Shown: piece after piece, positions 34,504 to 43,620 of the stretch | Layout: every line of letters starts with the position of its first letter | Position numbering within the stretch: the stretch's first letter is position 1 | NCBI GenBank assembly: GCA_022241785.1 | Contig: JAKOMP010000005.1 | Coordinates: 62,001-126,000, forward strand | Direction of reading: 5' to 3' | Length of the DNA stretch: 64,000 bases | Source of the DNA: Cyanocohniella sp. LLY | Lineage (GTDB): Bacteria > Cyanobacteriota > Cyanobacteriia > Cyanobacteriales > Nostocaceae | Position numbers and translations under genes: made by a program | Notes under the pieces: model-generated | Databases searched by the model: none | Told to the model about the DNA's origin: nothing | What the model saw: only the letters and a program-made list of their open reading frames with translations

Positions 34504-35049
34504 TTAAAATCTCAGAAAATACATAAGTTGAGCGATCGCATCACCAGGTAATTCCAATCTTTTTTGAAAATCCACTAAATTACGATAAGGCCCGGCTGAT
34601 AAACGATTTTGGACTACTGCTTGAGCAATGGAAATATCCATAAAGGGAATTGTGGCTAACTGTTCGGCTGTTGCTGTGTTTGGGTTAATTAACTGGGTAG
34701 GACGCTCTAGAGATTCGTGGTCATAATAAATAAAAATGAGTAGTGGGTTTAATGGTTCTAGTCGCTGGGGTGGTATGGCTAAAGCCGCAGCCACATCTTC
34801 AATGCAGTGATATTTAACGCCTGAATGGGAAAGTTCCACAAGCGATCGCGCTTGATGAATGGATAACCCCGGTAATCGTAACCAATCATCCACAGTTGCT
34901 TGATTCGCATCAATGCGGATACCCAGTTGTGCAGCTAGCTGAATTTCGTCCCCAGACTGTAGTCTATAGTAGGGGTCATTGAGGAGTTTGGCGCGGAGTT
35001 TTTGCAACTTGGAATTTAAAGGTAGCCAGTTCATCATTTTTGCTTGCAT
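34504..35049 (-). CDS. Helix-hairpin-helix (ComEA-like) protein
   Basis: 181 residues with two HhH-type regions: LGIRIDANQATVDDWLRLPGLSIHQARSLVEL (about residues 40-70) and LINPNTATAEQLATIPFMDISIAQAVVQNR (about 120-150), the latter with the ComEA/T2SK-like 'INPNTATAEQL' signature. No signal peptide or transmembrane segment, unlike classical ComEA, so a cytosolic non-specific DNA-binding role is more likely (inference). The ATG at 35049 overlaps the stop of the upstream TM2 gene as TGATG, indicating translational coupling. Confidence 0.8.
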   Translation of the reverse strand: MQAKMMNWLPLNSKLQKLRAKLLNDPYYRLQSGDEIQLAAQLGIRIDANQATVDDWLRLPGLSIHQARSLVELSHSGVKYHCIEDVAAALAIPPQRLEPLNPLLIFIYYDHESLERPTQLINPNTATAEQLATIPFMDISIAQAVVQNRLSAGPYRNLVDFQKRLELPGDAIAQLMYFLRF

Positions 35050-35423
35050 CAAGAAATTTGGTCTAGCAGCTGGCGGCGCTTTTGTTCAAATTCATATTCC
35101 GAAATTAGTCCATCTTGGCGGAGTGCATCTAATTCACGCAAAGCCTCAGCAATTCCACTTACCTGATTACCCACAGGCTGGACATTCTTGATTACTGACT
35201 TACCCAGATTGAAGTGACGATCAAAAGCTTCTTCATCTTGGGCTAAATACCAAACTCCTTCAATGGCACTAGCCACCTTGGGGATAGGTGTCCAGGAAAG
35301 CAAGACATATAATATACCCCACAACGGCTGCCCTAAATAAAACTTATGTAACCCGGAAATTGTCAGCGTACCGGATAAAGCTAAAATTGCAGCCACACTT
35401 CGACTTTTGCGTTTAGTCAACAT
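35049..35423 (-). CDS. TM2-domain protein with SHOCT-like C-terminus
   Basis: 124 residues. Two hydrophobic helices around the TM2/NINE pattern (AAILALSGTLTISGLHKFYLGQPLWGILYVLLSW), followed by a linker and a C-terminal amphipathic segment ALRELDALRQDGLISEYEFEQKRRQLL, a SHOCT-type short domain. Membrane protein of unknown function. Its stop overlaps the next gene's start. Confidence 0.85.
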   Translation of the reverse strand: MLTKRKSRSVAAILALSGTLTISGLHKFYLGQPLWGILYVLLSWTPIPKVASAIEGVWYLAQDEEAFDRHFNLGKSVIKNVQPVGNQVSGIAEALRELDALRQDGLISEYEFEQKRRQLLDQIS

Positions 35424-35492
35424 ATTCCCAATTAAAATACCACTATCTCATTTCTAAGATAAGACAGCGATCGCCGCAAAACATCCGCTTAG

Positions 35493-35678
35493 TCATGATG
35501 AGGCTATTCTTTTCCTTAACTCAATTTCCAACTGTTCACCTGTACTAACTACTACCCTATTGGGTTTAGCTCTCATAATCGTGAGGTAATGCTGAAAAGC
35601 TGCTTCATCTTGAGGGTGAAGCTTGACATATTCCCTTAATTCTGATTCGGTTAATTCTCGATAATTTGAATTACTCAT
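35493..35678 (-). CDS. Small protein (DUF6887-like), second of a pair
   Basis: 61 residues, MSNSNYRELTESELREYVKLHPQDEAAFQHYL, mostly helical and acidic. It overlaps the upstream gene by four bases (ATGA). From memory this pair resembles the DUF6887/DUF6888 gene pairs common in cyanobacteria. Biochemical role unknown; the paired architecture is reminiscent of toxin-antitoxin loci, but no toxin motif is visible. Confidence 0.6.
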   Translation of the reverse strand: MSNSNYRELTESELREYVKLHPQDEAAFQHYLTIMRAKPNRVVVSTGEQLEIELRKRIASS

Positions 35679-35851
35679 TGTATAATTTCTTCACCGTTAC
35701 TTAAAATTTCTACCTGAATTGTTTGACCTATAAGTACAACTATCCTCTGCGATCGCGTGTCATATCTGGTTAGCTCAATTGTTTGTAGCAGGTTGCTGAC
35801 GCGCACACATAAATCGTAGAAAGCCTTTAATTGTTCAATTGTAGGTTCCAT
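35675..35851 (-). CDS. Small protein (DUF6888-like), first of a pair
   Basis: 58 residues from ATG 35851 (MEPTIEQLKAFYDLCVRVSNLLQTIELTRYD), with a C-terminal beta pattern RIVVLIGQTIQVEILSNGEEI. A TTG three codons upstream is less likely. Translationally coupled to the next gene by ATGA. Function unknown. Confidence 0.6.
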   Translation of the reverse strand: MEPTIEQLKAFYDLCVRVSNLLQTIELTRYDTRSQRIVVLIGQTIQVEILSNGEEIIQ

Positions 35852-35878
35852 TGTATACAATCCTTACCCTCGTCTTCC

Positions 35879-36172
35879 CTACTCCCCATTCCCTCCCATA
35901 ACAGCGATTTCCGCTTTAACTACGGAAGGATCAATTGTAATTTCAATTTGAAAACCTAACTTTTGACGATGGGGATTGACGGGAAAAACAGTCCCACCAA
36001 AAGGATTACTAATTAAATTCCACAGGAAAGTACGCCCCACACTATCAGGCTTTTCACTAGCACAGATGACAGCTATAGTTTGTGGGGCAAAGATAGCATC
36101 CAGCGGATTGATTTTCTCAGCCTTTAAGATATCATAGGCGCGATGGCTGATGGGTTTAAGAGGTTTTTGCAT
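35879..36172 (-). pseudogene. Truncated acetate-CoA ligase/acyltransferase, N-terminal CoA-binding fragment
   Basis: 97 codons. Residues ~1-70 (AYDILKAEKINPLDAIFAPQTIAVICASEKPDSVGRTFLWNLISNPFGGTVFPVNPHRQ) match the start of ADP-forming acetyl-CoA synthetase/Pat-type proteins, which normally exceed 700 residues. After PVNPHRQ the homology stops and ~25 unrelated residues follow before the stop. In hox regions of other Nostocales a full-length gene of this type is reported nearby (recollection). It is a remnant overlapping the 3' end of hoxW by 17 bases. Confidence 0.7.
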
Positions 36173-36659
36173 CAACTTCACTTGTATTTATTGGTGGAAC
36201 TTCTACCCAGAGGTTTCTTGCCTGATCGAGAATTTGGATAATTTTTATTAAGGCGATCGCCTTACCAGTTTCGGCAATTTGGGAGATGCGATCGCCTACT
36301 TCAAAGTTAATCCCGGGTACTGTCACCCACCAAGCACAAGGACAATGACCATAAAGGGCTTGAGTTAGGGCTAAAAGTGATTGGGGATCGCTTGTATGTC
36401 CAGTCATGGCATAATCAGCGGCAGGTAAAAGCGACTGTATTCGCACATCAAATTTGTCTACTGGTAAATAAGCATCAACAAAAAGTACTAATTCAGCATT
36501 GGCTAAATTTGTCGCCATGTCAGGGGTAAGTTGATGAACTGCTAAGGATTTCACTGTTGATAAACCCCAACCAGCTATTTCATGAGCTATTCGTTTTCCA
36601 ATACCGTCATCGCTACGTAAATCGTTGCCATAACCAATTACTAAAACAGTCTTATCCAT
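36156..36659 (-). CDS. hoxW: Hydrogenase maturation endopeptidase HoxW
   Basis: 167 residues from ATG 36659 (MDKTVLVIGYGNDLRSDDGIGKRIA). It has the HycI/HyaD-type protease motif GYGNDLRSDDG, the metal-binding acidic residue in VLFVDAY and the family HTSDPQSLLAL. It cleaves the C-terminal extension of HoxH after nickel insertion. An upstream in-frame ATG (36695) would add twelve residues and is unlikely. It is separated from hoxH by plus-strand genes and follows a conserved hypothetical gene by 42 bp. Confidence 0.93.
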   Translation of the reverse strand: MDKTVLVIGYGNDLRSDDGIGKRIAHEIAGWGLSTVKSLAVHQLTPDMATNLANAELVLFVDAYLPVDKFDVRIQSLLPAADYAMTGHTSDPQSLLALTQALYGHCPCAWWVTVPGINFEVGDRISQIAETGKAIALIKIIQILDQARNLWVEVPPINTSEVDAKTS

Positions 36660-36701
36660 TTTTCTCGTAGCTTTAGAACCAATAACAATTTGCAAAAAAA
36701 A

Positions 36702-37949
36702 CTAGTCTCTAGCCCCTATTTCCAATAATCCCTGCTTCCTCACTGGACGTGTCACCGCAGCATCTTGATAAATTTCGGCTTTCAAGGGGCCATAAATTAA
36801 CTCGTACCAAGCATGTCCGACTTTGGCGTCAAAGCCTTCTGGGTGACCGCGCATGAACATATGCAGACATTTAGCAGACTGTCCCGGTAATAATTGCCAG
36901 GAGAAACAACTGGGATTACCTTCATAGGGGTGGGCGATCGCTTCAATATGCAAATTCGTCGCCAAACCGTACGCTGCATAAGGAGGGGCTGTGGAACCAA
37001 CGGCAAACCAATCGGGTACAGGAAATACTTGTTCGATATCTTGGGTTTGTCCCATGTTCATATGAGCAAAGTAATGTAGTCCAAAGGGGAGATTCACTAT
37101 TTCTGGAGTATTACCTATCCTGTCTTCTTCAGCTTTGGGTTTACCTTTAACAAATAGTTCTTCAATTAAATAGTCTGCACCAGCGTACAAGCTAATTACC
37201 CGGTAAAGTTCGCAAATTAAATGACGATTTTTACCTGTAACTGGGTCTGCACCCATATAATCAAAGGGTTCTGAAGCAATGGTAATACTCGCTCTCACTG
37301 GCCCTTGAGATTGAGAAACTAGCCGATAAGCATGATTGAACAAAAAAACTTGATAATAAGGTGATTTGGGATGAGAAGACCCTGGTAATTGCAGTTCACT
37401 TACCTGCATACAACGTTTTTCGGGGTCTTGACCTAACCATTCCCCTTTCGCCGCCAAAAACGGATCGAGTATTTCTTGGTGGTCAAGCTGGACACTGCTG
37501 GCTGAACCAGAAAACCAGTTGCGACCATTATCTTCGGGTGCAGGTATTAAATTAAACCAAACTATTAAACGGTTATTAACTAACCTGACTCCTCGTTCTC
37601 GCCCATCTGAACCATAGACTACTTCTATATTCGGCTCAACCACGCTCATTTGCTGCGGCTTTCCCCGGTCTACTCGCAAGAAAGTTGACACCAGGACTTC
37701 ATCTGCGGAACCTGGGGGTATAGGATTTGACAATTCTAGAACCAAAGTATCACGGGTAGGATCTTCTGGGTCGATGCGGTCGATTTGTTGATTTATGGGC
37801 GTATGTGCAAGGTCACGCAAATCACTAATTACCAGTTCATTTGCTGGAATTTGAAACTGTTGAGCAACGGCTTGCCAGGGTATATTAATACAACCAGTTC
37901 GCCAATAATTGGCAGAATTAAAAACAGCTAATAAATTAAGGGATGACAT
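36702..37949 (-). CDS. Conserved hypothetical protein upstream of hoxW
   Basis: 415 residues, soluble, no signal peptide. Beta-rich composition (RGVRLVNNRLIVWFNLIP; SITIASEPFDYMG; YLIEELFVKGKP), no catalytic motif recognised. Same strand as hoxW and 42 bp before it, so likely cotranscribed, but a hydrogenase role is unproven. It starts MSSLNLLAVFNSANYWRTGCINIPW. Confidence 0.7.
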   Translation of the reverse strand: MSSLNLLAVFNSANYWRTGCINIPWQAVAQQFQIPANELVISDLRDLAHTPINQQIDRIDPEDPTRDTLVLELSNPIPPGSADEVLVSTFLRVDRGKPQQMSVVEPNIEVVYGSDGRERGVRLVNNRLIVWFNLIPAPEDNGRNWFSGSASSVQLDHQEILDPFLAAKGEWLGQDPEKRCMQVSELQLPGSSHPKSPYYQVFLFNHAYRLVSQSQGPVRASITIASEPFDYMGADPVTGKNRHLICELYRVISLYAGADYLIEELFVKGKPKAEEDRIGNTPEIVNLPFGLHYFAHMNMGQTQDIEQVFPVPDWFAVGSTAPPYAAYGLATNLHIEAIAHPYEGNPSCFSWQLLPGQSAKCLHMFMRGHPEGFDAKVGHAWYELIYGPLKAEIYQDAAVTRPVRKQGLLEIGARD

Positions 37950-38221
37950 ACGTCTACCCTCCTTGGTATTTGTTATGGGACTGAAAATTTTATGATTGTG
38001 ATTGGTTAAGATGGCTTCGTATTTGAAATTACTAAAAAAGTTTGAGGAACTTGTGAGGAAAAAGCAAAACCAGAAAAATAAATTTATATTAGTTATGTTT
38101 GTGTTGGAGACATTACCAGTTTTATGATGAGTTTGTTTGCTGGTTCACTAGAGAATGCTTCTATTGATATGTTGATGGATAGAAACCTGCTCTACAAACA
38201 TCAAAAGGTATGGATTGATAT

Positions 38222-38611
38222 ATGTCTGAAGTAAATTCACAAAATATTATTAATACAGTAGCTACTCTTGTAGAGAGATACGCTGAGGGTCAACGTGATT
38301 TTAGTCGAGTGGAACTAGGTAAAGCAGATTTGTTAGGTGTCAATTTGAAAGGGTGTGATTTAAGCTACGCAGACTTAAGTGAAGCCAATCTCCAGGGTAC
38401 TAATTTGCGGGGAACTGACTTGAGTTTTGCCGATTTGAGTCAAGCTAATCTCCAAGATGCTGATTTACGCGGAGCATTATTAATGTCAGCTAACCTGAGA
38501 AATGCCAATCTGCAAGGAACAAAGCTAGAAAAAGCCGACTGCGATCGCAATACCCATTTTCCCCCAGATTTTGACTTGGTTCAAGCGGGTGTCCAGATAC
38601 AAGAAGGGTAG
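38222..38611 (+). CDS. Pentapeptide-repeat protein
   Basis: 129 residues. An N-terminal helix region (INTVATLVERYAEGQRDFSRVELGKADL) is followed by about 13 A(D/N)LxG/xx pentapeptides (LSYADLSEANLQGTNLRGTD) and a short tail. Right-handed beta-helix fold expected; function unknown. A 270-bp AT-rich divergent region separates it from the 37949 gene. Confidence 0.85.
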   Translation: MSEVNSQNIINTVATLVERYAEGQRDFSRVELGKADLLGVNLKGCDLSYADLSEANLQGTNLRGTDLSFADLSQANLQDADLRGALLMSANLRNANLQGTKLEKADCDRNTHFPPDFDLVQAGVQIQEG

Positions 38612-38728
38612 GGAATATGAGTTAGACAGATTTTGGTATTAGCCGCAAATGTTAATTTTGCTATGGCTTAGTCTTGTGAGGCTTATGATGATGGCGTTAA
38701 AAATATACACTCGCACCCTGAGCAATGT

Positions 38729-39550
38729 ATGACCGAAGAAAATAACAATACTCCGCAATTTTTGCGTGATTTGCCACCACCGTTTGAACCGCTGCAATCT
38801 TTTTTGGCAAAAAATCTACTACCCTACATCAAAATTACTGAAAAAGATGTTGGCAATCTTAATTCTGATTTAACCGGAGATCCATTACATCTGTGGCAAA
38901 GTAAAATTGGCGGTCATCCCTATCTTCCTGAAGGAACCAATTACCCTGTTGATGGACAAACAGGTGAGATGATGATGTTTCTCATGCAGGTAAATTGTAC
39001 CGATTTACCACAGATTGAGGGTTTTCATCTACCCCAACAGGGAATTATCCAATTTTATTCAGGGTTAGATGTTCCCATGTGTGAACTTAGTCCTGAGAAA
39101 CACCGCATCCTCTATTTTCCTGAAGTTTTTCAGGATAAAAGCAAGTTAGTCACTGATTTTAGTTTTACAGAAAACATCCGCGAAAACCACGAATGGTATG
39201 ACCAGATTTATGCTTTAGAATTTTCCGTGGAGCAAGATTTATTCTGGGAGGATCGATATTCGGATGAACAAATCGATATTCCTGACGACCTGATGGACAT
39301 CGCTGAGGATTTCAATACCTGGCTTTCAGACTATGATGATGATAATAAAACGGCAGGCCTTGGTAACAAATTGGGTGGATATGTATATCTCGATTCTTGT
39401 GAAGTAGATATAGAAGGAGCTAAAGGAAGATTGCTGTTACAACTTAAACATCCATTCAACTCTGATGATCACTTTTACTTTTTTATCGAAGATAGTGATT
39501 TAATAAACCTAAATTTTAGCAAAGTTGGCTCTTGTTTTTGGCGTATGTGA
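38729..39550 (+). CDS. YwqG family (DUF1963) protein
   Basis: 273 residues with DUF1963 features: SKIGGHPYLPEGTNYP near the N-terminus, MMMFLMQVNCTDLPQ, IIQFYSGLD, KLGGYVYLDSC and the closing HFYFFIEDSDLINLNFSKVGSCFW. Soluble, acidic. Function unknown. It precedes the reductase-like gene on the same strand by 54 bp. Confidence 0.85.
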   Translation: MTEENNNTPQFLRDLPPPFEPLQSFLAKNLLPYIKITEKDVGNLNSDLTGDPLHLWQSKIGGHPYLPEGTNYPVDGQTGEMMMFLMQVNCTDLPQIEGFHLPQQGIIQFYSGLDVPMCELSPEKHRILYFPEVFQDKSKLVTDFSFTENIRENHEWYDQIYALEFSVEQDLFWEDRYSDEQIDIPDDLMDIAEDFNTWLSDYDDDNKTAGLGNKLGGYVYLDSCEVDIEGAKGRLLLQLKHPFNSDDHFYFFIEDSDLINLNFSKVGSCFWRM

Positions 39551-39604
39551 GAGAAACTTCCAGATATAACTTGTAGTAATCTGGCAGCATAGGAAATACA
39601 AATC

Positions 39605-40132
39605 ATGCGAAAAATTAGATTGTTCATCGCCTCCAGTCTGGATGGATATATTGCCAGGACTTCGGGAGAGGTCGATTGGTTATTCACAGATCAAGACTAC
39701 GGTTATACTGAGTTTTACGAACAAATTGATACTTTAATTATGGGTGGTAAAACTTATCACCAAATACTTGGTTGGGGAGAATACCCATATCCAGGGAAAA
39801 AATGCTTTGTATTCTCGCAAACTCTACAAGGGCAAAAAGACAATAATGTAGAATTTGTTGGCGGTGATTTAACAGAGTTTATCAAAAAACTACAACAATC
39901 TAGCGGACGTGATATTTGGCTAGTTGGCGGAGGACAAGTAGTTAATTATTTGATGAAACACCATTTTATCGATGAACTAATTTTAGCAATTCACCCCATT
40001 ATTCTAGGCAATGGTATTCCTTTATTTGCCCAAGATGCCAACTTAGAAACAACTCTTCAGTTGAAAGATATCAAAACCTACCCAACTGGATTATTACAAG
40101 TTTTTTATGATTTAAAAACAAATTCTCATTAG
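39605..40132 (+). CDS. Dihydrofolate reductase/RibD C-terminal-like protein
   Basis: 175 residues. DHFR-fold motifs: IRLFIASSLDGYIARTSGEVDWL, LIMGGKTYHQIL (MGRxTY-like), IWLVGGGQVVNYLM (GG nucleotide loop) and ILAIHPIILGNGIPLF. This matches the YwjB/YyaP-type RibD_C group, an NADPH-dependent reductase with unknown substrate rather than FolA. A MITE-like repeat follows. Confidence 0.9.
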   Translation: MRKIRLFIASSLDGYIARTSGEVDWLFTDQDYGYTEFYEQIDTLIMGGKTYHQILGWGEYPYPGKKCFVFSQTLQGQKDNNVEFVGGDLTEFIKKLQQSSGRDIWLVGGGQVVNYLMKHHFIDELILAIHPIILGNGIPLFAQDANLETTLQLKDIKTYPTGLLQVFYDLKTNSH

Positions 40133-40138
40133 AATAGG

Positions 40139-40262
40139 ACTTACGTAAACAAAATTCCTCATTGCGACCGTTCGCACAGCGTCTCCCTTAGGAGAAGGGA
40201 AGCAATCCCAGAGTTTTAGGCGATTACTCGTAATGACGTCATTACGTTAATTTTGCGTAAGT
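40139..40262. mobile_element. MITE-like element with acttacg.../...cgtaagt ends
   Basis: About 124 bp bounded by ACTTACGTAAACAAAATT (40139-40156) and AATTTTGCGTAAGT (40249-40262), inverted copies apart from a small indel. The inner sequence includes aggagaagg and gacgtc palindromes and no ORF. It sits between convergent genes, right before the hoxH stop. Confidence 0.6.
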
Positions 40263-40289
40263 GCTATAGAAATTAAGCCGACTGGAAAT

Positions 40290-41756
40290 TTATTGTTTGG
40301 TGTTTCCTTCTCGCCATACTTGATTGACAACATCGCCATCAGCCGAAATTAATTGAATATGTAAAGGCATTTGTCCAGCTGCATGAGTTGAACAACTTAA
40401 ACAAGGATCAAAGGCTCGGATTCCAGCCTCTACACGATTGAGCATTCCTTCCAGAATTTCTGTACCCTGAATAAAGTGACGGGCAATTTGGGCAACTGTG
40501 CGGTTCATTGCCAAATTATTCTGGCCTGTGGCAATAATCAAATTAACCTTTTGCATTAAGCCGTTTTCATCAACTTGATAATGATGAAATAACGTACCGC
40601 GTGGTGCTTCACTAACACCAACCCCTTCTAATTGATTAATTCCCGCTTCCGCCCGCAGTCGTGTTGCAAGTAAATCTGGATCATCTAATAAGATTTCCAC
40701 TTGCTCAATACACGCCAAAATTTCAATCAAGCGGGCGTAATGATAGCAAAATGATGATGTCACTGTATCGTGAAAGCGCTGACGAAATTCTCGCAATTCC
40801 TGATCAGCCAACGGTGTACCAATATGACTGCAAATATTCAGCCTAGCTAGAGGTCCTACCCGATACATCCCACTTTGTAAACGACAATGATCATTGTGGT
40901 CAGGATAACCCAAAGGTCGATAATAGGGAGATTTTAAGTAAGAATCTGATTGTACAGCTTCGCCGATAAATTCTTGATAACGTGTAGGGTCAAGTTGATC
41001 GGCAATGATATTACCTGCACTATCAACAAAGCGAATGCGTCCGTCGTAAGTTTCCCATAAACCCTCAGGAGTAACTAACCCCATAAATAAACTAGGAAAG
41101 TTACCAAAGGTTTGGGCTTCTTGTTCATAATCTTGGAGTAAGGTTTTAAATTTAGCCAACGCATTCAACACTGTGGTGCGTACTTCGGAAATGCGGTTGT
41201 AAAGATGGGTACGATTTTCTAGAGATAAAGCTTCTCGCACTCCCCCAGGAACAGCCCAAGATGGATGTATTTTCTGTCCTCCCAATAACTCAATAATTTC
41301 TTGTCCAAACTGACGCAAGCGAATACCACCACGAGCAAATTCTGGATCGGCTGCAATTAACCCAAAGACATTACGCTTTTGGGGGTTACTATCCATACCC
41401 AACAATAAATCTGGGGCGCTGAGGTGAAAGAAACTTAAAGCATGAGACTGGATAATTTGCCCCAAATTCATCAATCGGCGGAGTTTAGTAGCAGCCGGAG
41501 GTATAGTAACCGCCAAAATGCGATCGCCTGCTTTAGCCGAAGCCAACAAATGACTCACTGGACAAATACCACAAACCCGCGCCGTAATACCTGGCATTTC
41601 CCACAGTGGACGACCCTCACAAAACTTTTCAAACCCGCGAAATTCGGTAACATGAAACCGCGCATCACTTACTTGTCCAGCATCATCGAGGTAAATACTA
41701 ATTTTGGCGTGACCTTCAATGCGGGTAACGGGGTCGATGATAATTCGTTTAGACAT
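40290..41756 (-). CDS. hoxH: Bidirectional [NiFe] hydrogenase large subunit HoxH
   Basis: 488 residues. Both nickel-binding Cys pairs are intact: [10 protein letters not shown] near residue 62 and DPCLSCSTH near the end. The C-terminus [12 protein letters not shown]... after the His is the extension removed by HoxW. N-terminal [20 protein letters not shown] is typical. With HoxY it forms the H2-activating module of the NAD(P)-linked hydrogenase in the cytosol or at the membrane. It is preceded by CBS and membrane protein genes on the same strand. Confidence 0.98.
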   Translation of the reverse strand: MSKRIIIDPVTRIEGHAKISIYLDDAGQVSDARFHVTEFRGFEKFCEGRPLWEMPGITARVCGICPVSHLLASAKAGDRILAVTIPPAATKLRRLMNLGQIIQSHALSFFHLSAPDLLLGMDSNPQKRNVFGLIAADPEFARGGIRLRQFGQEIIELLGGQKIHPSWAVPGGVREALSLENRTHLYNRISEVRTTVLNALAKFKTLLQDYEQEAQTFGNFPSLFMGLVTPEGLWETYDGRIRFVDSAGNIIADQLDPTRYQEFIGEAVQSDSYLKSPYYRPLGYPDHNDHCRLQSGMYRVGPLARLNICSHIGTPLADQELREFRQRFHDTVTSSFCYHYARLIEILACIEQVEILLDDPDLLATRLRAEAGINQLEGVGVSEAPRGTLFHHYQVDENGLMQKVNLIIATGQNNLAMNRTVAQIARHFIQGTEILEGMLNRVEAGIRAFDPCLSCSTHAAGQMPLHIQLISADGDVVNQVWREGNTKQ

Positions 41757-41767
41757 ACTCCCCTTAT

Positions 41768-42382
41768 TTACATGTCATAAATTCTGGCTTCTAAGGCTTC
41801 TGGATACTCGTCGCAGTAATCTTCAAAGGCGGTTGTATAAATTTTTTCAGATCGTTGGTGTGCCATTTCTGATTGCAGTTCTTCGATGACATCCCAGGCG
41901 GCGGCGCATTCTTCGGAATGGACACCTTTTTGAGCGCAAACAGCACGGGCTTTTTTGATTTCGTCTTGTAGCTGTTGCTCTAACAATATTGAGTGGGGTT
42001 GTTCTAAAAAATCACTCTGCGCCACAATATCTGTGAGTGAAATTATACCTAGTAATTCACCCTGAATCACTGGCGCTCTGTGTAAATGATGGTCAGCAAA
42101 TAATCTGGCTACATATTCCAAACCGAGGTCAGGATTAATGGCGATACAAGGTTTGGTCATGACTTCATATATACGGACTTTGCCAGGATCTTTACCGTAG
42201 GCAATGACTTTATATACAATATCGCTCTCACTAATAATGCCGTAAGCATCTTGTTTGTGACGACGATCTACAATGAGCGATCGCCAGTCTCTAGCCCGCA
42301 TTAATTTCACAGCCTCGGCTACTGTCGCTGAACTACGAATCGTGGCAACATCTTTAGTCATAATGTCAGATGCTTTCAACAT
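41768..42382 (-). CDS. CBS-domain protein within the hox cluster
   Basis: 204 residues from ATG 42382 (GGAGAG four bases upstream). Two CBS motifs: [37 protein letters not shown] and [36 protein letters not shown], binding adenosine nucleotides. A C-terminal helical region ([43 protein letters not shown]) follows, resembling the CP12-like tail found fused to CBS pairs in cyanobacteria, with two Cys that may form a redox switch. Ends eleven bases before hoxH. Possibly an energy-status regulator (inference). Confidence 0.85.
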   Translation of the reverse strand: MLKASDIMTKDVATIRSSATVAEAVKLMRARDWRSLIVDRRHKQDAYGIISESDIVYKVIAYGKDPGKVRIYEVMTKPCIAINPDLGLEYVARLFADHHLHRAPVIQGELLGIISLTDIVAQSDFLEQPHSILLEQQLQDEIKKARAVCAQKGVHSEECAAAWDVIEELQSEMAHQRSEKIYTTAFEDYCDEYPEALEARIYDM

Positions 42383-42459
42383 AATACTCTCCAAATTTCT
42401 TATAAAGCGATTACATGTGATAAATTTGCCAAATCAAACTTGATGACTTTAATTAGTAA

Positions 42460-42912
42460 CTAAAAATGCGATGTTTCTAAATTTCTGGGTATTTGATTAT
42501 CTCTATTTTGTGACCGCATCCATTGAAAAGCAGCAACATTTAACAATAATCCAACTATCAATAAAACTACCATCAAGGCTATCTGATACCAGAGAAGTGG
42601 CTGGACAAATAAATCTAAAATCACATGTAGTAAGTTCATGATGCTGTAAAACACAGTTAAGCCAAAATGAATAATTCGATAACGCTTTGAATCGTTGAAG
42701 GCTGTGGCAATAATGGCTAGCATTGGCAACACAAAAAAGCCCAACATCAACCACATAATCCCAGAAATATCATTAATATTTGTAGCTGGTTGAGATTCAA
42801 TCACAGGTAAACCGTGAAAAAGCGGTATGAGATTTAGTTGTGTATGAAACAGTATTCCTAGTAGAAATACTGTCCAAAGAGCCATGATTTTTTCCCGATG
42901 ATTAATTGCCAT
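42460..42912 (-). CDS. Four-helix membrane protein between hoxY and the CBS gene
   Basis: 150 residues with four hydrophobic helices (IMALWTVFLLGILFHTQLNLIPL; IMWLMLGFFVLPMLAIIATAF; IIHFGLTVFYSIMNLLHVILDLF; YQIALMVVLLIVGLLLNVAAF). Several His residues in or near helices. Unnamed ORFs are known at this place in other heterocystous hox clusters. Function unknown; membrane anchoring or accessory role possible. Confidence 0.7.
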   Translation of the reverse strand: MAINHREKIMALWTVFLLGILFHTQLNLIPLFHGLPVIESQPATNINDISGIMWLMLGFFVLPMLAIIATAFNDSKRYRIIHFGLTVFYSIMNLLHVILDLFVQPLLWYQIALMVVLLIVGLLLNVAAFQWMRSQNRDNQIPRNLETSHF

Positions 42913-42983
42913 AACTGCTTCTAGAATTATTTTGTGATTGCCACACCTTCAACTTAGATAAAGAATTTGAGTAACTTGTGAAG

Positions 42984-43529
42984 TTAACCAAACTTGATAA
43001 ATTCACGTCCTTCGAGCCGTGGTATTTCGCCCTTTAACAGTGGTTCCAATGTAGCTTTAATGCGAGTGGCTGAGGGTGGACAACCGGGTAAATAAATATC
43101 AACTGGGACTACGCTATGTACTGGTGTCACGCGATCTAGTAAGGTGGGCACAATACCTGGTTCTTGGGGAACTTGAGGATGAATATCCACTGCTTCTATG
43201 TAACAACGCTGAAGCACAGGTTCAGCACTACCTAAAGGATTACGTAAAGCCGTGACATTGCCAGTTACAGCACAATCACCAAAGGAAACCAATATTTGGG
43301 AACGTTCCCGCACAATCTGAATCATTTGCAGGTGTTCTTCATTGGCGATCGCACCTTCTACTAAAACCACATCCACACCTTGGGGATATTCTTTAATATC
43401 GGCGAAGGGACTATAAACCAAATCCACCTGTGCAGCTAAATCAATCAGCCATTCGTCCAAGTCGAGAAAGGACATATGACAGCCAGAACAGCCACCTAAC
43501 CATACTGTTGCTAATTTCAAACGAGCCAT
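42984..43529 (-). CDS. hoxY: Bidirectional [NiFe] hydrogenase small subunit HoxY
   Basis: 181 residues from ATG 43529 (MARLKLATVWLGGCSGCHMS). Four Cys for the proximal [4Fe-4S] cluster are visible: CSGC near the start, GDCAVTGNV in the middle and LPGCPPS near the end. Partner of HoxH. An in-frame upstream ATG (43568) would add 13 residues translated from an aattcgc repeat, so it is rejected. Confidence 0.97.
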   Translation of the reverse strand: MARLKLATVWLGGCSGCHMSFLDLDEWLIDLAAQVDLVYSPFADIKEYPQGVDVVLVEGAIANEEHLQMIQIVRERSQILVSFGDCAVTGNVTALRNPLGSAEPVLQRCYIEAVDIHPQVPQEPGIVPTLLDRVTPVHSVVPVDIYLPGCPPSATRIKATLEPLLKGEIPRLEGREFIKFG

Positions 43530-43532
43530 AAT

Positions 43533-43620
43533 AATTCGCAATTCGCAATTCGCAATTTCCAGAATCAAATTCCCCTCATTTCCCTACTCCCCACTCCCCA
43601 CTCCCCACTCCCTACTCCCC
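43533..43620. repeat. aattcgc triplet repeat and C-rich cccactc tandem tract
   Basis: Three aattcgc units (43533-43557) abut hoxY, then a C-rich (ccccactc)n tract runs to 43620, overlapping the 3' end of the DUF3122 gene. Slippage-prone; the same unit type appears at 26490-26564. Confidence 0.6.

Noticed and set aside
43530-43568. Longer N-terminus for HoxY
   Set aside because: Thirteen extra residues derive from the aattcgc repeat; the family start is MARLKLATVW.
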